This document shows positions 9,601 to 17,471 of a DNA stretch of 64,000 nucleotides, one piece after another. The position numbers and the translations under genes are program-made. Numbering within the stretch: the first letter of the stretch is position 1; each line of letters begins with the position of its first letter. Location: the NCBI RefSeq assembly GCF_900187385.1, contig NZ_FYEY01000001.1:2542001-2606000 (forward strand), written 5' to 3'. Source of the stretch: Streptomyces sp. 2114.4 (lineage in GTDB: Bacteria; Actinomycetota; Actinomycetes; Streptomycetales; Streptomycetaceae). The notes under the pieces were generated by a model that did not search any database, was not told the origin of the DNA, and saw only the letters and a program-made list of their open reading frames with translations.

Positions 9601-10519
9601 GGCGGGGGGCCTCGGCGGTCTCGTCCTGGGCGGTCCCGGCGTCGGCGGTCCCGGCGGTCCCGGCCTCGGCGGCCGGAGTCTGCTCGGCCTCCGCCTCCGC
9701 GGCCTGCGGCGCACCCGCGGGGGCGGTGGCCTTACGGGTGGCACGGCGGCGGGCGCGGGCGGGCCCCGCGTCCTCGGCGGCGGCCGGGGTCTCCTCGGCG
9801 CTCTCGGCCGGGGCGGCCGGTGCCACGGCCTCGGCGGCGGGCGCGGCGCTCTCCCCGACCGCCTCGCCGGCGTCGCTCACCTGCGGGGCTCCGGCCGGAG
9901 CGGTGACCTTACGGGTCGCCCGGCGGCGGGTACGGCGCGGCGCGGCGTCCTCGGTCTCCTCGGCGGCGGCCGGGGCGGGCTGCGCGGCGGGCGCGGGCTC
10001 TTCGGCGGCGGCCGGGGCGGAGGGCGCGGGCTCTTCGGCGGCGGGCTCCTGACCGGCCTCGTGCTGCGGGGCACCGGCCGGCGCGGACACCTTGCGGGTC
10101 GCCCGGCGGCGGCCGCGGCGCGGCGCGGCGTCCTCGGCCTGCGGCGTCTCGGCGGCGGCCGCGGGCGTCTCGGCGGCGGCTTCGGCCGGTTCGTCACCGG
10201 CCGGCTGCGGGGCTCCGGCGGGAGAGGTGACCTTACGGGTCGCGCGGCGGCGGGAGCGGGCCGGCTTGGCCTCGTCCCCGGTGGTCACCGCGGAGGCGGC
10301 GGCCTCCTCGCCGAGGGCCGGACCGGCCTCGGCAGCGGCGGTGGCCTCGGTGCTCACCACCTCGGCTGCGGCGGCGCCACCGGCCACCGGAGGACCGGCC
10401 GGCCGGGAGGCCGCACGGCGCCGGCGGCGCGGCGGCAGCGTGTCGCTGGGTGAGTGATTGTCGTCGGCACCACGGTCCTGGGACTGCGTGGCGCGGGTGG
10501 GCTCAATGGGCTCGAGCAT
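6680..10519 (-). CDS. rne: ribonuclease E/G (RNase ES type)
   Basis: This endoribonuclease starts mRNA decay and matures rRNA and tRNA. At 1279 residues it has the actinobacterial layout, with the catalytic core in the middle. Residues 1-600 are low-complexity, rich in Ala/Glu/Pro and basic blocks. The S1-like domain begins near residue 605 (GERTQIGVLEDNVLVEHFVN). The two metal-binding aspartates lie in VVIDVNTGKF (about 889) and VVIDFIDM (about 938), and the zinc-link CVHC is near 994. A lysine/alanine tail (AKKTTAKKA-type repeats) ends the protein. The motif RRRATRKVTAPAGAP recurs six times, four before and two after the core. The ATG has GGGAGA at 10529-10534. It follows the TIGR03936 gene after 220 nt and ends in its own terminator. 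Confidence 0.95.
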   Translation of the reverse strand: MLEPIEPTRATQSQDRGADDNHSPSDTLPPRRRRRAASRPAGPPVAGGAAAAEVVSTEATAAAEAGPALGEEAAASAVTTGDEAKPARSRRRATRKVTSPAGAPQPAGDEPAEAAAETPAAAAETPQAEDAAPRRGRRRATRKVSAPAGAPQHEAGQEPAAEEPAPSAPAAAEEPAPAAQPAPAAAEETEDAAPRRTRRRATRKVTAPAGAPQVSDAGEAVGESAAPAAEAVAPAAPAESAEETPAAAEDAGPARARRRATRKATAPAGAPQAAEAEAEQTPAAEAGTAGTADAGTAQDETAEAPRRRARRRGERAAEPAAEAPRAEEEPAQEAPQRGRRRAQRPPTAVFQAPVFTEPMFQTPETAAAAAAAARQEETAAEPAVEEQPAGARRRRRRGAPAEPEQVSAAPVEEPAAEEAVAAAEPETEQAVSGQGEDESDGRPSRRRRRGGRRRRRGEAAEGAEEQSAEDRGAEERESERAEPEEDDEQPEAEEEAEEQPGGGSSSSRRRRRRRRRTGDAGEDGFTGTDDPERTVVKVREPRKKDESTSADEVQSIKGSTRLEAKKQRRREGREQGRRRVPIITEAEFLARREAVERVMVVRQSGERTQIGVLEDNVLVEHFVNKEQATSYVGNVYLGKVQNVLPSMEAAFVDIGKGRNAVLYAGEVNFEALGMSNGPRRIETALKSGQSVLVQVTKDPIGHKGARLTSQVSLPGRYLVYVPEGSMTGISRKLPDTERARLKQILKKIVPEDAGVIVRTAAEGASEDELARDVQRLQAQWEEIQKKAKAASTSSPSLLYGEPDMTVRVVRDIFNEDFSKVIVSGDDAWQTIHGYVAHVAPDLTDRLQKWTSDVDVFATYRIDEQLMKALDRKVWLPSGGSLVIDKTEAMVVIDVNTGKFTGQGGNLEETVTRNNLEAAEEIVRQLRLRDLGGIVVIDFIDMVLESNRDLVLRRMLECLGRDRTKHQVAEVTSLGLVQMTRKRVGQGLLESFSESCVHCNGRGVIVHMDQPTAAGGGGKRKKKGKGTQAEPHVHEAEAVEPAPEAGAAEAAAPELEPAPVTEAELQPAVEGTDEWFGSPAEAEAAAGRGRGRRRASRKVSAPAGAPKAAGEAAEIVVPAEPAPAAEPEQAPEPVAEAPAAEPAPARPRRRATRKVTAPAGAPKAAGEAAEIVVPAEPAPSAEPVGEPEPAGVAEPAEGTGAEAEPAAKKTAKKTAAKKATAKKTAAKKTTAKKAAAKKTTTAKKATAKKTTAKKATAKKAAAKKTAAAEESSAAQAEGVA

Positions 10520-10739
10520 GCGGGCGGTTCTCCCGTCACGCTCCCGGGCGCCGCGCCTGATTCCGGCCGCGGTCCGCGTGATGAGCGCGGTCCCGCTGTC
10601 CGGGGCGTGGGCGCCGCACGGGAGCTGTCGTCTCGCTCGCCGATCCCCGTAGGGCAGGGACCGGCGAAAGTCTCCTGGTCAGTGCGTCTGCCGGACCGGG
10701 GTGGCTCCCTGGCTGATCGGCGACGCGACGACGGCGGTC

Positions 10740-11540
10740 CTACGCAGTACCGTCCCCGGCTGCCGGGGAGGCCCCGCTCGTCACCTTCGCGGCACTCAGC
10801 CCGGCGGCCGTGGGTGGGGCGGCCGTGGCAGCGTCGCGGTCGGGCTCAAGCGGGTCGGTCACCGCGCCGGTCTCCTCATCGAGCAGCCCCTGCGCCAGCC
10901 TGGTCACCGCTGCGGGGACCGGCGGCGCCAGGTCGGCCGTAGCTCGGAGGCCGGACAGGACGTCGTCGGGTCGAACGGCAGGTGTCAGATGCCGAACAAC
11001 CAGCCGCAGTATCGCACAGGCTTTGCCGTCGGGCCTATCGCCGGCGTGACCGGTGGCTTCCAGACGCGTCACCGCGGCCCGTGCGTCAAAGGTCCGCATG
11101 CCGTTTTTCGTCCGCCGCTCGACCAGCACCTCGTCCGCGGCGAGGAACGCCTCGACCGCGCGACCGGCCTCCCGGGGCTCGACCCCGTCGAGCCGGAGCT
11201 CCCACACCGAGGCCTGGAGCCGGTCGGCCAGGCCGCTGGTGCGGGCCTCGACCGCGTCGGTCACATCGAGCCCGTCCGGCAGCGACGCGTCGAGCAGGGT
11301 GCGCAGCGTGTCCGGATCGCGGTGCTCGGTGAGCTGGATCTCCAGGTACTCGGCCTCGCTGCCCGTACCGGTCGGGGCGGCGTTGGCGTACGACACCTTG
11401 GGGTGCGGGGTGAAGCCCGCCGAATAGGCCATGGGGACCTCGGCGCGGCGCAGCGCCCGCTCGAAAGCGCGCTGGAAGTCGCGGTGGCTGGTGAACCGGA
11501 GGCGGCCGCGCTTGGTGTAGCGCAGTCGGATGCGCTGCAC
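10740..11540 (-). CDS. TIGR03936-family radical SAM-linked protein (DUF2344)
   Basis: The 266-residue protein begins MQRIRLRYTKRGRLRFTSH and contains HRDFQRAFERALRRAEVP and GFTPHPKVSYANAAP, hallmarks of the family. It has no radical SAM cysteines of its own. In many Firmicutes this domain is fused to, or sits next to, the TIGR03960 radical SAM protein, which is here the third gene upstream (13.4-15.4 kb). The co-occurrence with RNase E/G and L21/L27 is widely conserved, which points to RNA or ribosome modification, but the reaction is not known to me. The last 25 or so residues are low-complexity Ala/Pro. Confidence 0.9.
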   Translation of the reverse strand: MQRIRLRYTKRGRLRFTSHRDFQRAFERALRRAEVPMAYSAGFTPHPKVSYANAAPTGTGSEAEYLEIQLTEHRDPDTLRTLLDASLPDGLDVTDAVEARTSGLADRLQASVWELRLDGVEPREAGRAVEAFLAADEVLVERRTKNGMRTFDARAAVTRLEATGHAGDRPDGKACAILRLVVRHLTPAVRPDDVLSGLRATADLAPPVPAAVTRLAQGLLDEETGAVTDPLEPDRDAATAAPPTAAGLSAAKVTSGASPAAGDGTA

Positions 11541-11588
11541 CGCCGGTGCGGGCGGCGGGCCTTCGGGCTGTCGCTTGCCCAGTGTCGT

Positions 11589-12737
11589 TCAGTCCTTCGT
11601 GAGTGCGGTCGTACTGCTACCTAGAGTACGTGTGCCGGGGGCTCCCGGTTCCCGCCGGGGCTCGGCAGCGGTGGCCGGCCGGGGCTCGGCGGGGGCGCCG
11701 AACAGTGCCCGCCGGATCTCCCTGCGGGTCTGCCGCACGGTCGCGCGGGCGGTGCGCAGGGCCTGCCGGACCGGCCGCCAGATGCCGTCCCGGATGCCGT
11801 GCCCGAGAGGGGTGAGCACCGTGCGGTACACCCACCGCAGCGGCTCGACGAGGACCCACCGCAGCACCGCGGCGAGAAACCGGCCAAGGGCCCTGGAGAT
11901 GATCCCCGCGGCCCGCCAGCAGTGCCCGAGCGCCGCTCCCGTCTCGCGCACCACCGCCGTCACCACGGCGGCCGACAGCCGCCCGGCGGGCACCAGCACA
12001 TACCGCCACAGGGTGACCAGCGGCACGACCACGAGCCACCGCACGAGCGTGGCGAGAACGGTGCCGAGGCCGCGCACCAGCCAGGCGAGGCCCCGTCCGG
12101 CCGGTGTCAGCACATGGACGTACAGCCACTGGGCGGGCACGACGACGAGCAGGCGGACCAGCCATGCCAGGACCGCGCCGGTCCCCCGGCCGACGGGCGC
12201 CAGCACATACCGCCACAGCGCCACCCACGGCCACACGAACAACGCGCGGCCCACCCACCGCAGGGCCGCGCCCAGTCCGCGCAGCAGCCAGGCGAGGCCG
12301 TGCCCCACCGGGGTCAGTACGTGGGTGTACAGCCACTGCGCGGGGAGCACGAGCAGCTGCCGCACCAGCCACGCCACCGCCCTGCCGGTCCCCCGGCCGA
12401 CCGGGGCGAGCACGGCGCGCCACAGCCACCCCAGCGGGGCGACGACCAGCGTGCGCCAGGTCCACCCGAGCGGGAGCACGACGAGGGTGCGCCAGGCCCA
12501 GGCCAGGGGGGCGAGGACGAGGGTGCGCCACAGCCGGGCGAGGCCGCGGCCGAGGGGGCGCAGCACGCTCCGGTCGACGGCCCGGCCGGCGGCGGTCAGC
12601 GCGTCCCACACCAGGCGCACCGGCACCACGAGGACCAGCACCACGATCCGTACCGGAATACGGACCACTTGGGTCACACAGCCCTCGCCCGGCGCGTAAC
12701 GGGCGGGCACCCGCCGCTCGTTGTCGGTGGGCTCCAT
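11589..12737 (-). CDS. repeat-built hydrophobic W/R-rich protein of unknown function
   Basis: I do not recognise a family. The 382 residues start at the ATG 12735-12737 (MEPTDNERRVP); a longer frame upstream merely overlaps the acetyltransferase. After an ordinary N-terminus, about residues 20-330 are hydrophobic segments punctuated by Trp, Arg and the motif L-(A/T/V/R)-P-(V/L/A)-G-(R/H)-G, which returns about seven times. A unit of about 69 residues (LAPVGRGTG ... VPAQWLYVHV ... LWRYV) is present twice with high identity. The C-terminus (about 50 residues) is Ala/Pro/Arg-rich and soluble. The segments look like amphipathic or membrane-lying helices more than classical spanning helices. It lies between the two radical SAM-linked genes on the same strand, 48 nt before the TIGR03936 gene. 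Real gene: likely, from third-position G/C and repeat conservation. Confidence 0.7.
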   Translation of the reverse strand: MEPTDNERRVPARYAPGEGCVTQVVRIPVRIVVLVLVVPVRLVWDALTAAGRAVDRSVLRPLGRGLARLWRTLVLAPLAWAWRTLVVLPLGWTWRTLVVAPLGWLWRAVLAPVGRGTGRAVAWLVRQLLVLPAQWLYTHVLTPVGHGLAWLLRGLGAALRWVGRALFVWPWVALWRYVLAPVGRGTGAVLAWLVRLLVVVPAQWLYVHVLTPAGRGLAWLVRGLGTVLATLVRWLVVVPLVTLWRYVLVPAGRLSAAVVTAVVRETGAALGHCWRAAGIISRALGRFLAAVLRWVLVEPLRWVYRTVLTPLGHGIRDGIWRPVRQALRTARATVRQTRREIRRALFGAPAEPRPATAAEPRREPGAPGTRTLGSSTTALTKD

Positions 12738-12789
12738 CCGGCCCCTCCCCCTGGTTCTTCCGTCGCCGTACCGCGGGTGCACCGGCCCC

Positions 12790-13362
12790 TCAGACGCGCC
12801 GGTGCGGCTGCTCTCCGGCGGCGGGCGCGGCCGCGTGGATCCAGTAGCGCAGCTTCTCCCCCCGCTGGTCCTCGAAGACCCCGCCGCAGGCCTCGATGAC
12901 CTTACGCGAGCCGGTGTTGGTGTGGTCGCAGGTGACCAGCACCGGGTCGATGCCCAGCTCGTGATGGGCGAAGGGCAGTGCGGCGCGCAGCATCGCGGTG
13001 GCGTGGCCACGGCGGCGGGCACCGGGGCGTACGCCATAGCCGATGTGGCCGCCGTAGTGGAGGAGTTCATCGGTGAGGCGGTGGCGGAAGGTGACCCGTC
13101 CCAGATAGCTGCCGTCCGCCACCCACCACCGGGTGGTCGTGGGGACCACCCCGTCGGCGCGTACCTCACCCGGGGCGCCGCTGATCGCGTCGACGTACTC
13201 CGCGAACCCCTCCACGGTCGGCCAGCGGGTGGCCCAAGTCCGCAGCTCGCGGGCGAGGTTGGAGTGCGGTACCTGCTCGGCGCCGTCGGCGCGGAACTCG
13301 TCCATCGCGGCGAGGAAGGAGGCATGGACGCGGGCGGTGGGGGCGATGAGCTGCGGTGACAT
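12790..13362 (-). CDS. GNAT family N-acetyltransferase
   Basis: The 190-residue protein starts at ATG 13360-13362 (MSPQLIAPTARVHASFLAAM). The acetyl-CoA binding motif is GYGVRPGARRRGHATAML, giving the R-x-x-G-x-A signature, followed by VLVTCDHTNTGSRKVIEACGG, typical of single-domain GNATs that acetylate small amines or protein N-termini. The substrate cannot be told. No clear ribosome site precedes the ATG. It lies 77 nt after the TIGR03960 gene. Confidence 0.88.
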   Translation of the reverse strand: MSPQLIAPTARVHASFLAAMDEFRADGAEQVPHSNLARELRTWATRWPTVEGFAEYVDAISGAPGEVRADGVVPTTTRWWVADGSYLGRVTFRHRLTDELLHYGGHIGYGVRPGARRRGHATAMLRAALPFAHHELGIDPVLVTCDHTNTGSRKVIEACGGVFEDQRGEKLRYWIHAAAPAAGEQPHRRV

Positions 13363-13439
13363 CACGTCATTGTGCAGGAGTACGCCACGGCCCGGCCCCC
13401 GGGGTGCGGGGACCGGGCCGAAGAGGTATACGGGAGGCG

Positions 13440-15365
13440 CTACTTGACGACGGTCAGGGGCAGCAGCTTCTTGCCGGTGGGGCCGATCTGGATGTCGAGG
13501 TCGAGCTGCGGGCAGACGCCGCAGTCGAAGCACGGAGTCCAGCGGCAGTCCTCGACCTCGGTCTCGTCGAGCGCGTCCTGCCAGTCCTCCCAGAGCCAGT
13601 CCTTGTCGAGGCCGGAGTCCAAGTGGTCCCAGGGCAGGACCTCTTCGTACTCCCGCTCGCGGGTGGTGTACCAGGCGACGTCGACGCCGAAGCCGGGCAG
13701 CGTCTCCTCGGCGGCCTTCATCCAGCGGTCGTACGAGAAGTGCTCGCGCCAGCCGTCGAAGCGGCCGCCGCCCTCGTAGACGGCGCGGATGACCGAGCCG
13801 ACGCGGCGGTCGCCGCGCGAGAGCAGGCCCTCGACGATGCCGGGCTTGCCGTCGTGGTAGCGGAAGCCGATGGAGCGGCCGTACTTCTTGTCGCCGCGGA
13901 TCTTGTCCCGGAGCTTTTCGAGACGGGCGTCCGTCTCCTCCGCCGACAGCTGCGGCGCCCACTGGAAGGGGGTGTGCGGCTTGGGGACGAAGCCGCCGAT
14001 GGAGACCGTGCAGCGGATGTCGTTCTGTCCGGAGACCTTGCGGCCCTCGGCGATGACCTTGACCGCCATGTCGCCGATCTGGAGCACGTCCTCATCGGTC
14101 TCGGTCGGCAGACCGCACATGAAGTACAGCTTCACCTGCCGCCAGCCGTTGCCGTAGGCCGTGGAGACGGTCCTGATCAGGTCCTCTTCGGAGACCATCT
14201 TGTTGATGACCTTGCGCATCCGCTCGGAGCCGCCCTCGGGCGCGAAGGTCAGACCGGAGCGACGGCCGTTGCGCGTCAGCTCGTTGGCAAGATCGACGTT
14301 GAAGGCGTCCACCCGGGTCGAGGGCAGCGACAGGCCGATCTTGTCTTCCTCGTACCGGTCGGCGAGCCCCTTGGCGATGTCGCCGATCTCGGTGTGGTCC
14401 GCGGAGGACAGCGACAGCAGGCCGACCTCCTCGAATCCCGTGGCCTTCAGGCCCTTGTCCACCATGTCGCCGATGCCGGTGATGCTTCGCTCCCGCACGG
14501 GGCGCGTGATCATGCCGGCCTGGCAGAAACGGCAGCCGCGGGTGCAGCCACGGAAGATCTCGACGGACATCCGCTCGTGGACGGTCTCGGCCAGGGGGAC
14601 GAGCGGCTGCTTGGGGTAGGGCCACTCGTCCAGGTCCATGACGGTGTGCTTGGACACCCGCCACGGGACGCCGGAGCGGTTCGGCACGACACGGGAGATC
14701 CGCCCGTCGGCCAGGTATTCGACGTCGTAGAACTTGGGGACGTAGACGCTGCCGGTCTTCGCCAGGCGGAACAGCAGCTCATCCCGGCCGCCGGGCCGGT
14801 CCTCGGCCTTCCAGGCGCGGATGATCTCGGTGATCTCCAGCACCGCCTGCTCGCCGTCGCCCACGACCGCGCAGTCCAGGAAGTCCGCGATCGGCTCGGG
14901 GTTGAAGGCCGCATGGCCGCCCGCCAGGACGATCGGGTGGTCCTCCGTGCGGTCCTTGGCCTCCATCGGGATACCGGCGAGGTCCAGGGCGGTGAGGAGG
15001 TTGGTGTAGCCCAGCTCGGTCGAGAAGGAGACACCGAGCACGTCGAAGGCGCCGACGGGGCGGTGCGCGTCGACCGTGAACTGCGGGACGTGGTGCTCAC
15101 GCATCAGCGCTTCGAGGTCCGGCCACACGCTGTACGTGCGCTCGGCCAGCACGCCCTCGCGTTCGTTGAGGACCTCGTAGAGGATCATGACGCCCTGGTT
15201 GGGCAGACCGACCTCGTAGGCGTCCGGGTACATGAGCGACCACCGCACATCACAGGAGTCCCAGTCCTTGACGGTGGAGTTCAGCTCACCGCCGACGTAC
15301 TGAATGGGCTTCTGCACATGCGGGAGCAGGGCCTCGAGCTGCGGGAAGACCGACTCGGCAGACAT
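13440..15365 (-). CDS. TIGR03960-family B12-binding/radical SAM protein
   Basis: At 641 residues it has an N-terminal B12-binding-like region (LMYPDAYEVGLPNQGVMILY; VLAGGHAAFNPEPIADF) and a central radical SAM domain with the cluster motif CTRGCRFC in EIFRGCTRGCRFCQAGMI. It works with the TIGR03936 protein, encoded 1.9 kb further along the same strand. The pair is conserved next to rne/rplU and is thought to modify RNA or ribosomal components, though the product is not established as far as I know. The C-terminus contains a CFDCGVC cluster that may hold a second metal site. Confidence 0.92.
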   Translation of the reverse strand: MSAESVFPQLEALLPHVQKPIQYVGGELNSTVKDWDSCDVRWSLMYPDAYEVGLPNQGVMILYEVLNEREGVLAERTYSVWPDLEALMREHHVPQFTVDAHRPVGAFDVLGVSFSTELGYTNLLTALDLAGIPMEAKDRTEDHPIVLAGGHAAFNPEPIADFLDCAVVGDGEQAVLEITEIIRAWKAEDRPGGRDELLFRLAKTGSVYVPKFYDVEYLADGRISRVVPNRSGVPWRVSKHTVMDLDEWPYPKQPLVPLAETVHERMSVEIFRGCTRGCRFCQAGMITRPVRERSITGIGDMVDKGLKATGFEEVGLLSLSSADHTEIGDIAKGLADRYEEDKIGLSLPSTRVDAFNVDLANELTRNGRRSGLTFAPEGGSERMRKVINKMVSEEDLIRTVSTAYGNGWRQVKLYFMCGLPTETDEDVLQIGDMAVKVIAEGRKVSGQNDIRCTVSIGGFVPKPHTPFQWAPQLSAEETDARLEKLRDKIRGDKKYGRSIGFRYHDGKPGIVEGLLSRGDRRVGSVIRAVYEGGGRFDGWREHFSYDRWMKAAEETLPGFGVDVAWYTTREREYEEVLPWDHLDSGLDKDWLWEDWQDALDETEVEDCRWTPCFDCGVCPQLDLDIQIGPTGKKLLPLTVVK

Positions 15366-15559
15366 CTCGAACCTTCGTGAGCTGGCAGGGGGCGACTCTC
15401 AAGCGTAACCGCTCGAAGCCACCCCCTCGCACGGCGAGCCGGCAGGCCGCGGCGCCCCTGCTGAGCAGGCGGCTGGCGGCCGGGCCGGGAGCGCGTGGTG
15501 CGGCGGCCGGCCGCCGTGCGGTGAGGCGGCCCGCCGTGGTGCGCCCCACCGCCGCGCGC

Positions 15560-17263
15560 TCACGGCCGGAGCGCGGCCCGGTGCTTGCGCCGGGAGGCCT
15601 TCTTCCACCGGCGTGGCAGCTCCCGCTCCCGGTCCGCCGCACGGGCCTCCTCACGCCCGTGGAGCAGACCGAAGGTGAAGCCGCCCTCACCGGCCCGCTG
15701 TGCCTGGGTGGCCAGCTCGCGCAGCGCGCCGCGCGCCACCACGCTGTCCTGGTGGTCGCCCAGCAGCTGCTGCACCCGCTTGATCCGCTTGGCGAACTTC
15801 TTCGCCGGCCGGCCGAGCGCCGGACGGGCGGCCTCCGCCGCGTACCGCGTCCGCTTGGCGGCCTTGCGGGCGCCGTGCAGCGCCTCGTCCCGCGCCTGCC
15901 CGGCCGGGGCCGCCAGCGCGGCCTCCACCCGGCGGGCCAGCCGCCGGTAGTCCTTCAGCACGGCGCCGGCCACCACGTCGGGCGCCGGCCGGTCCGCGGC
16001 CGGGCGCAGCGGCGGCTCCTGAAGGAGGGCGTGCAGGGTCTTCAGCAGCTCCAGATAGCGGGGTCCGTCCAAGACGGAGAGCACTTCCCTGCGCGCGTCG
16101 GCGCGGCGCCGCTCGGACCAGATGCGCAGCCGGGCGGCCACCGGGCCGAGCCGCAGCGTGCGGGGCACCTCGGCCAGCGCCTGCTGCAGCCGCGCGGTCA
16201 GCACCTCGCGGTCCCGGTCCACCCCCAGCTCCGCCGCCAGCCACTGGAGCTCCAGGCCGATGGGCCGGGTGACGGCGCGGTCGAGCACCTTCGTGTACGA
16301 GCGGAAGGCGCTGCGCAGCCGGCGGGTGGCGACCCTCATCCGGTGTACCGAGTCGGGCAGATCGCGCCGTACCGCCGGATCCAGCTCGATGATCACCCGT
16401 ACCTGCTCGCGGACGTACCGGAGCACCACGTCTCCGGCGGTGGGTTCCTTCTTCTTGCCGGCCGTGGTCTTGTTGTTCCCGGCCGTGGTCTTGTTGTTCC
16501 CGGCCGTGGTCTTGTTGTTCCCGGCCGTGGTCTTGTTGTTCCCGGCCGTGGCCTTGTTCTTCGCCGTCATGGCCTTGCCTCCGCGTTTGCCGGAGCCTTG
16601 GGGGCGGGACGTTTCCCCTCCCGCGCCGGGACGTGCGGGGCGCTCGCGCGCCAGGCCCGTCTCGGCGAGTGCCCGCGCCAGCTTCGACTCCGCTGAGGCG
16701 GGGCGCGCCCCGGCCGCGACCAGGGCCCGGCCGACCTCGTCCAGCAACCCGCTGTCGCCGCCCCCGAGCAGTTCCACCTCGATCTCGCGCCACCGGGCCC
16801 CGCCCGCGCCGCTCTTGGCGGACTTCCCCGCCCGCTGTGCGTGCACCTCGTCCACCGCCAGCTCCGCGAGCGGTGCGCCCCCGGCATCGTGCAGCACCCG
16901 GACCGTGCGCCGCGTCCGCAGCCGGATGAGGGGCACCAGTTCCTCCTCCAGCACCCGTGACCGGACGAGCGCGGTCAGCTCCGGGGGCGGTGTGTCGGAC
17001 AGCGGCGCCCGCACTTCGTCCCGGACGCCCGGCGCAACCGGCAGCTTCAGGTGCCAGCCCGCGTCCCTGCCGCCGGTGCGTCTGCGCAGCGTGAGGGCGT
17101 CGGCGGCGAGGCGCTGGTCAGGAGTGTCGTAGTAGCGGGCGTCCAGCTCCTCGACACCCGATTCCGCCACGGTGGCGACCCGGCCGACGCCGGCCAGGTC
17201 GGGCAGCCGCGCACCGTCGTCGATCTCGTACTTCCGTTCGATTTCCCGCACGGTGTCCGCCAT
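15560..17263 (-). CDS. CYTH and CHAD domain protein
   Basis: The 567 residues carry an N-terminal CYTH triphosphate-tunnel domain (about 1-210: EIERKYEIDD gives the ExExK signature, then the acidic/basic strands of the tunnel) and a C-terminal CHAD helical domain (about 280-520: VHRMRVATRRLRSAF, HGARKAAKRTRYAAE). CYTH binds triphosphates and CHAD binds polyphosphate, so a role in polyphosphate metabolism or localisation is likely. The linker holds four perfect NNKTTAG repeats encoded by a 21-bp DNA repeat. TAGCCT lies 6 nt before the ATG with no ribosome site, so the mRNA may be leaderless. Confidence 0.9.
   Translation of the reverse strand: MADTVREIERKYEIDDGARLPDLAGVGRVATVAESGVEELDARYYDTPDQRLAADALTLRRRTGGRDAGWHLKLPVAPGVRDEVRAPLSDTPPPELTALVRSRVLEEELVPLIRLRTRRTVRVLHDAGGAPLAELAVDEVHAQRAGKSAKSGAGGARWREIEVELLGGGDSGLLDEVGRALVAAGARPASAESKLARALAETGLARERPARPGAGGETSRPQGSGKRGGKAMTAKNKATAGNNKTTAGNNKTTAGNNKTTAGNNKTTAGKKKEPTAGDVVLRYVREQVRVIIELDPAVRRDLPDSVHRMRVATRRLRSAFRSYTKVLDRAVTRPIGLELQWLAAELGVDRDREVLTARLQQALAEVPRTLRLGPVAARLRIWSERRRADARREVLSVLDGPRYLELLKTLHALLQEPPLRPAADRPAPDVVAGAVLKDYRRLARRVEAALAAPAGQARDEALHGARKAAKRTRYAAEAARPALGRPAKKFAKRIKRVQQLLGDHQDSVVARGALRELATQAQRAGEGGFTFGLLHGREEARAADRERELPRRWKKASRRKHRAALRP
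16460..16543 (-). repeat. four perfect 21-bp tandem repeats inside the CYTH-CHAD gene
   Basis: Four identical 21-nt units (GGCCGTGGTCTTGTTGTTCCC less its last base is the core) run head to tail, with a fifth diverged copy to about 16560. On the coding strand each gives Gly-Asn-Asn-Lys-Thr-Thr-Ala. Identity at silent positions shows recent expansion, so copy number may vary between strains. Confidence 0.95.
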
Positions 17264-17471
17264 GCATCGAGGCTAGCCACCCGCCCCGGCCGGGGCCACC
17301 CGCCCGGACGGGGAAACCGCCCCACCGCGCGGTCCGCGGCAGGGGTCCGCGGGAACGGGTAGCGCCGCACACACCAGGTGGGTTACTCTGTGTGACGAAC
17401 CGAGTACGCAGAGTACGAATCGAGCGTGCAACCCGCTCGCCACTCACTCGCCCCCAGGGGAGGGAGACACC

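Noticed and set aside
6665-10453. A 1262-codon open frame on the + strand opposite rne
   Set aside because: It is Gly/Leu/Arg low-complexity with no domain. The true G/C third-position signal and the catalytic motifs are on the minus strand. High GC removes stop codons from shadow frames.
12738-13325. N-terminal extension of the W/R-rich protein by 196 codons
   Set aside because: It overlaps the acetyltransferase gene in another frame and lacks a hydrophobic repeat pattern.
16460-16543. Possible CRISPR array
   Set aside because: Units are directly adjacent with no spacers and keep the reading frame of the CYTH-CHAD protein.
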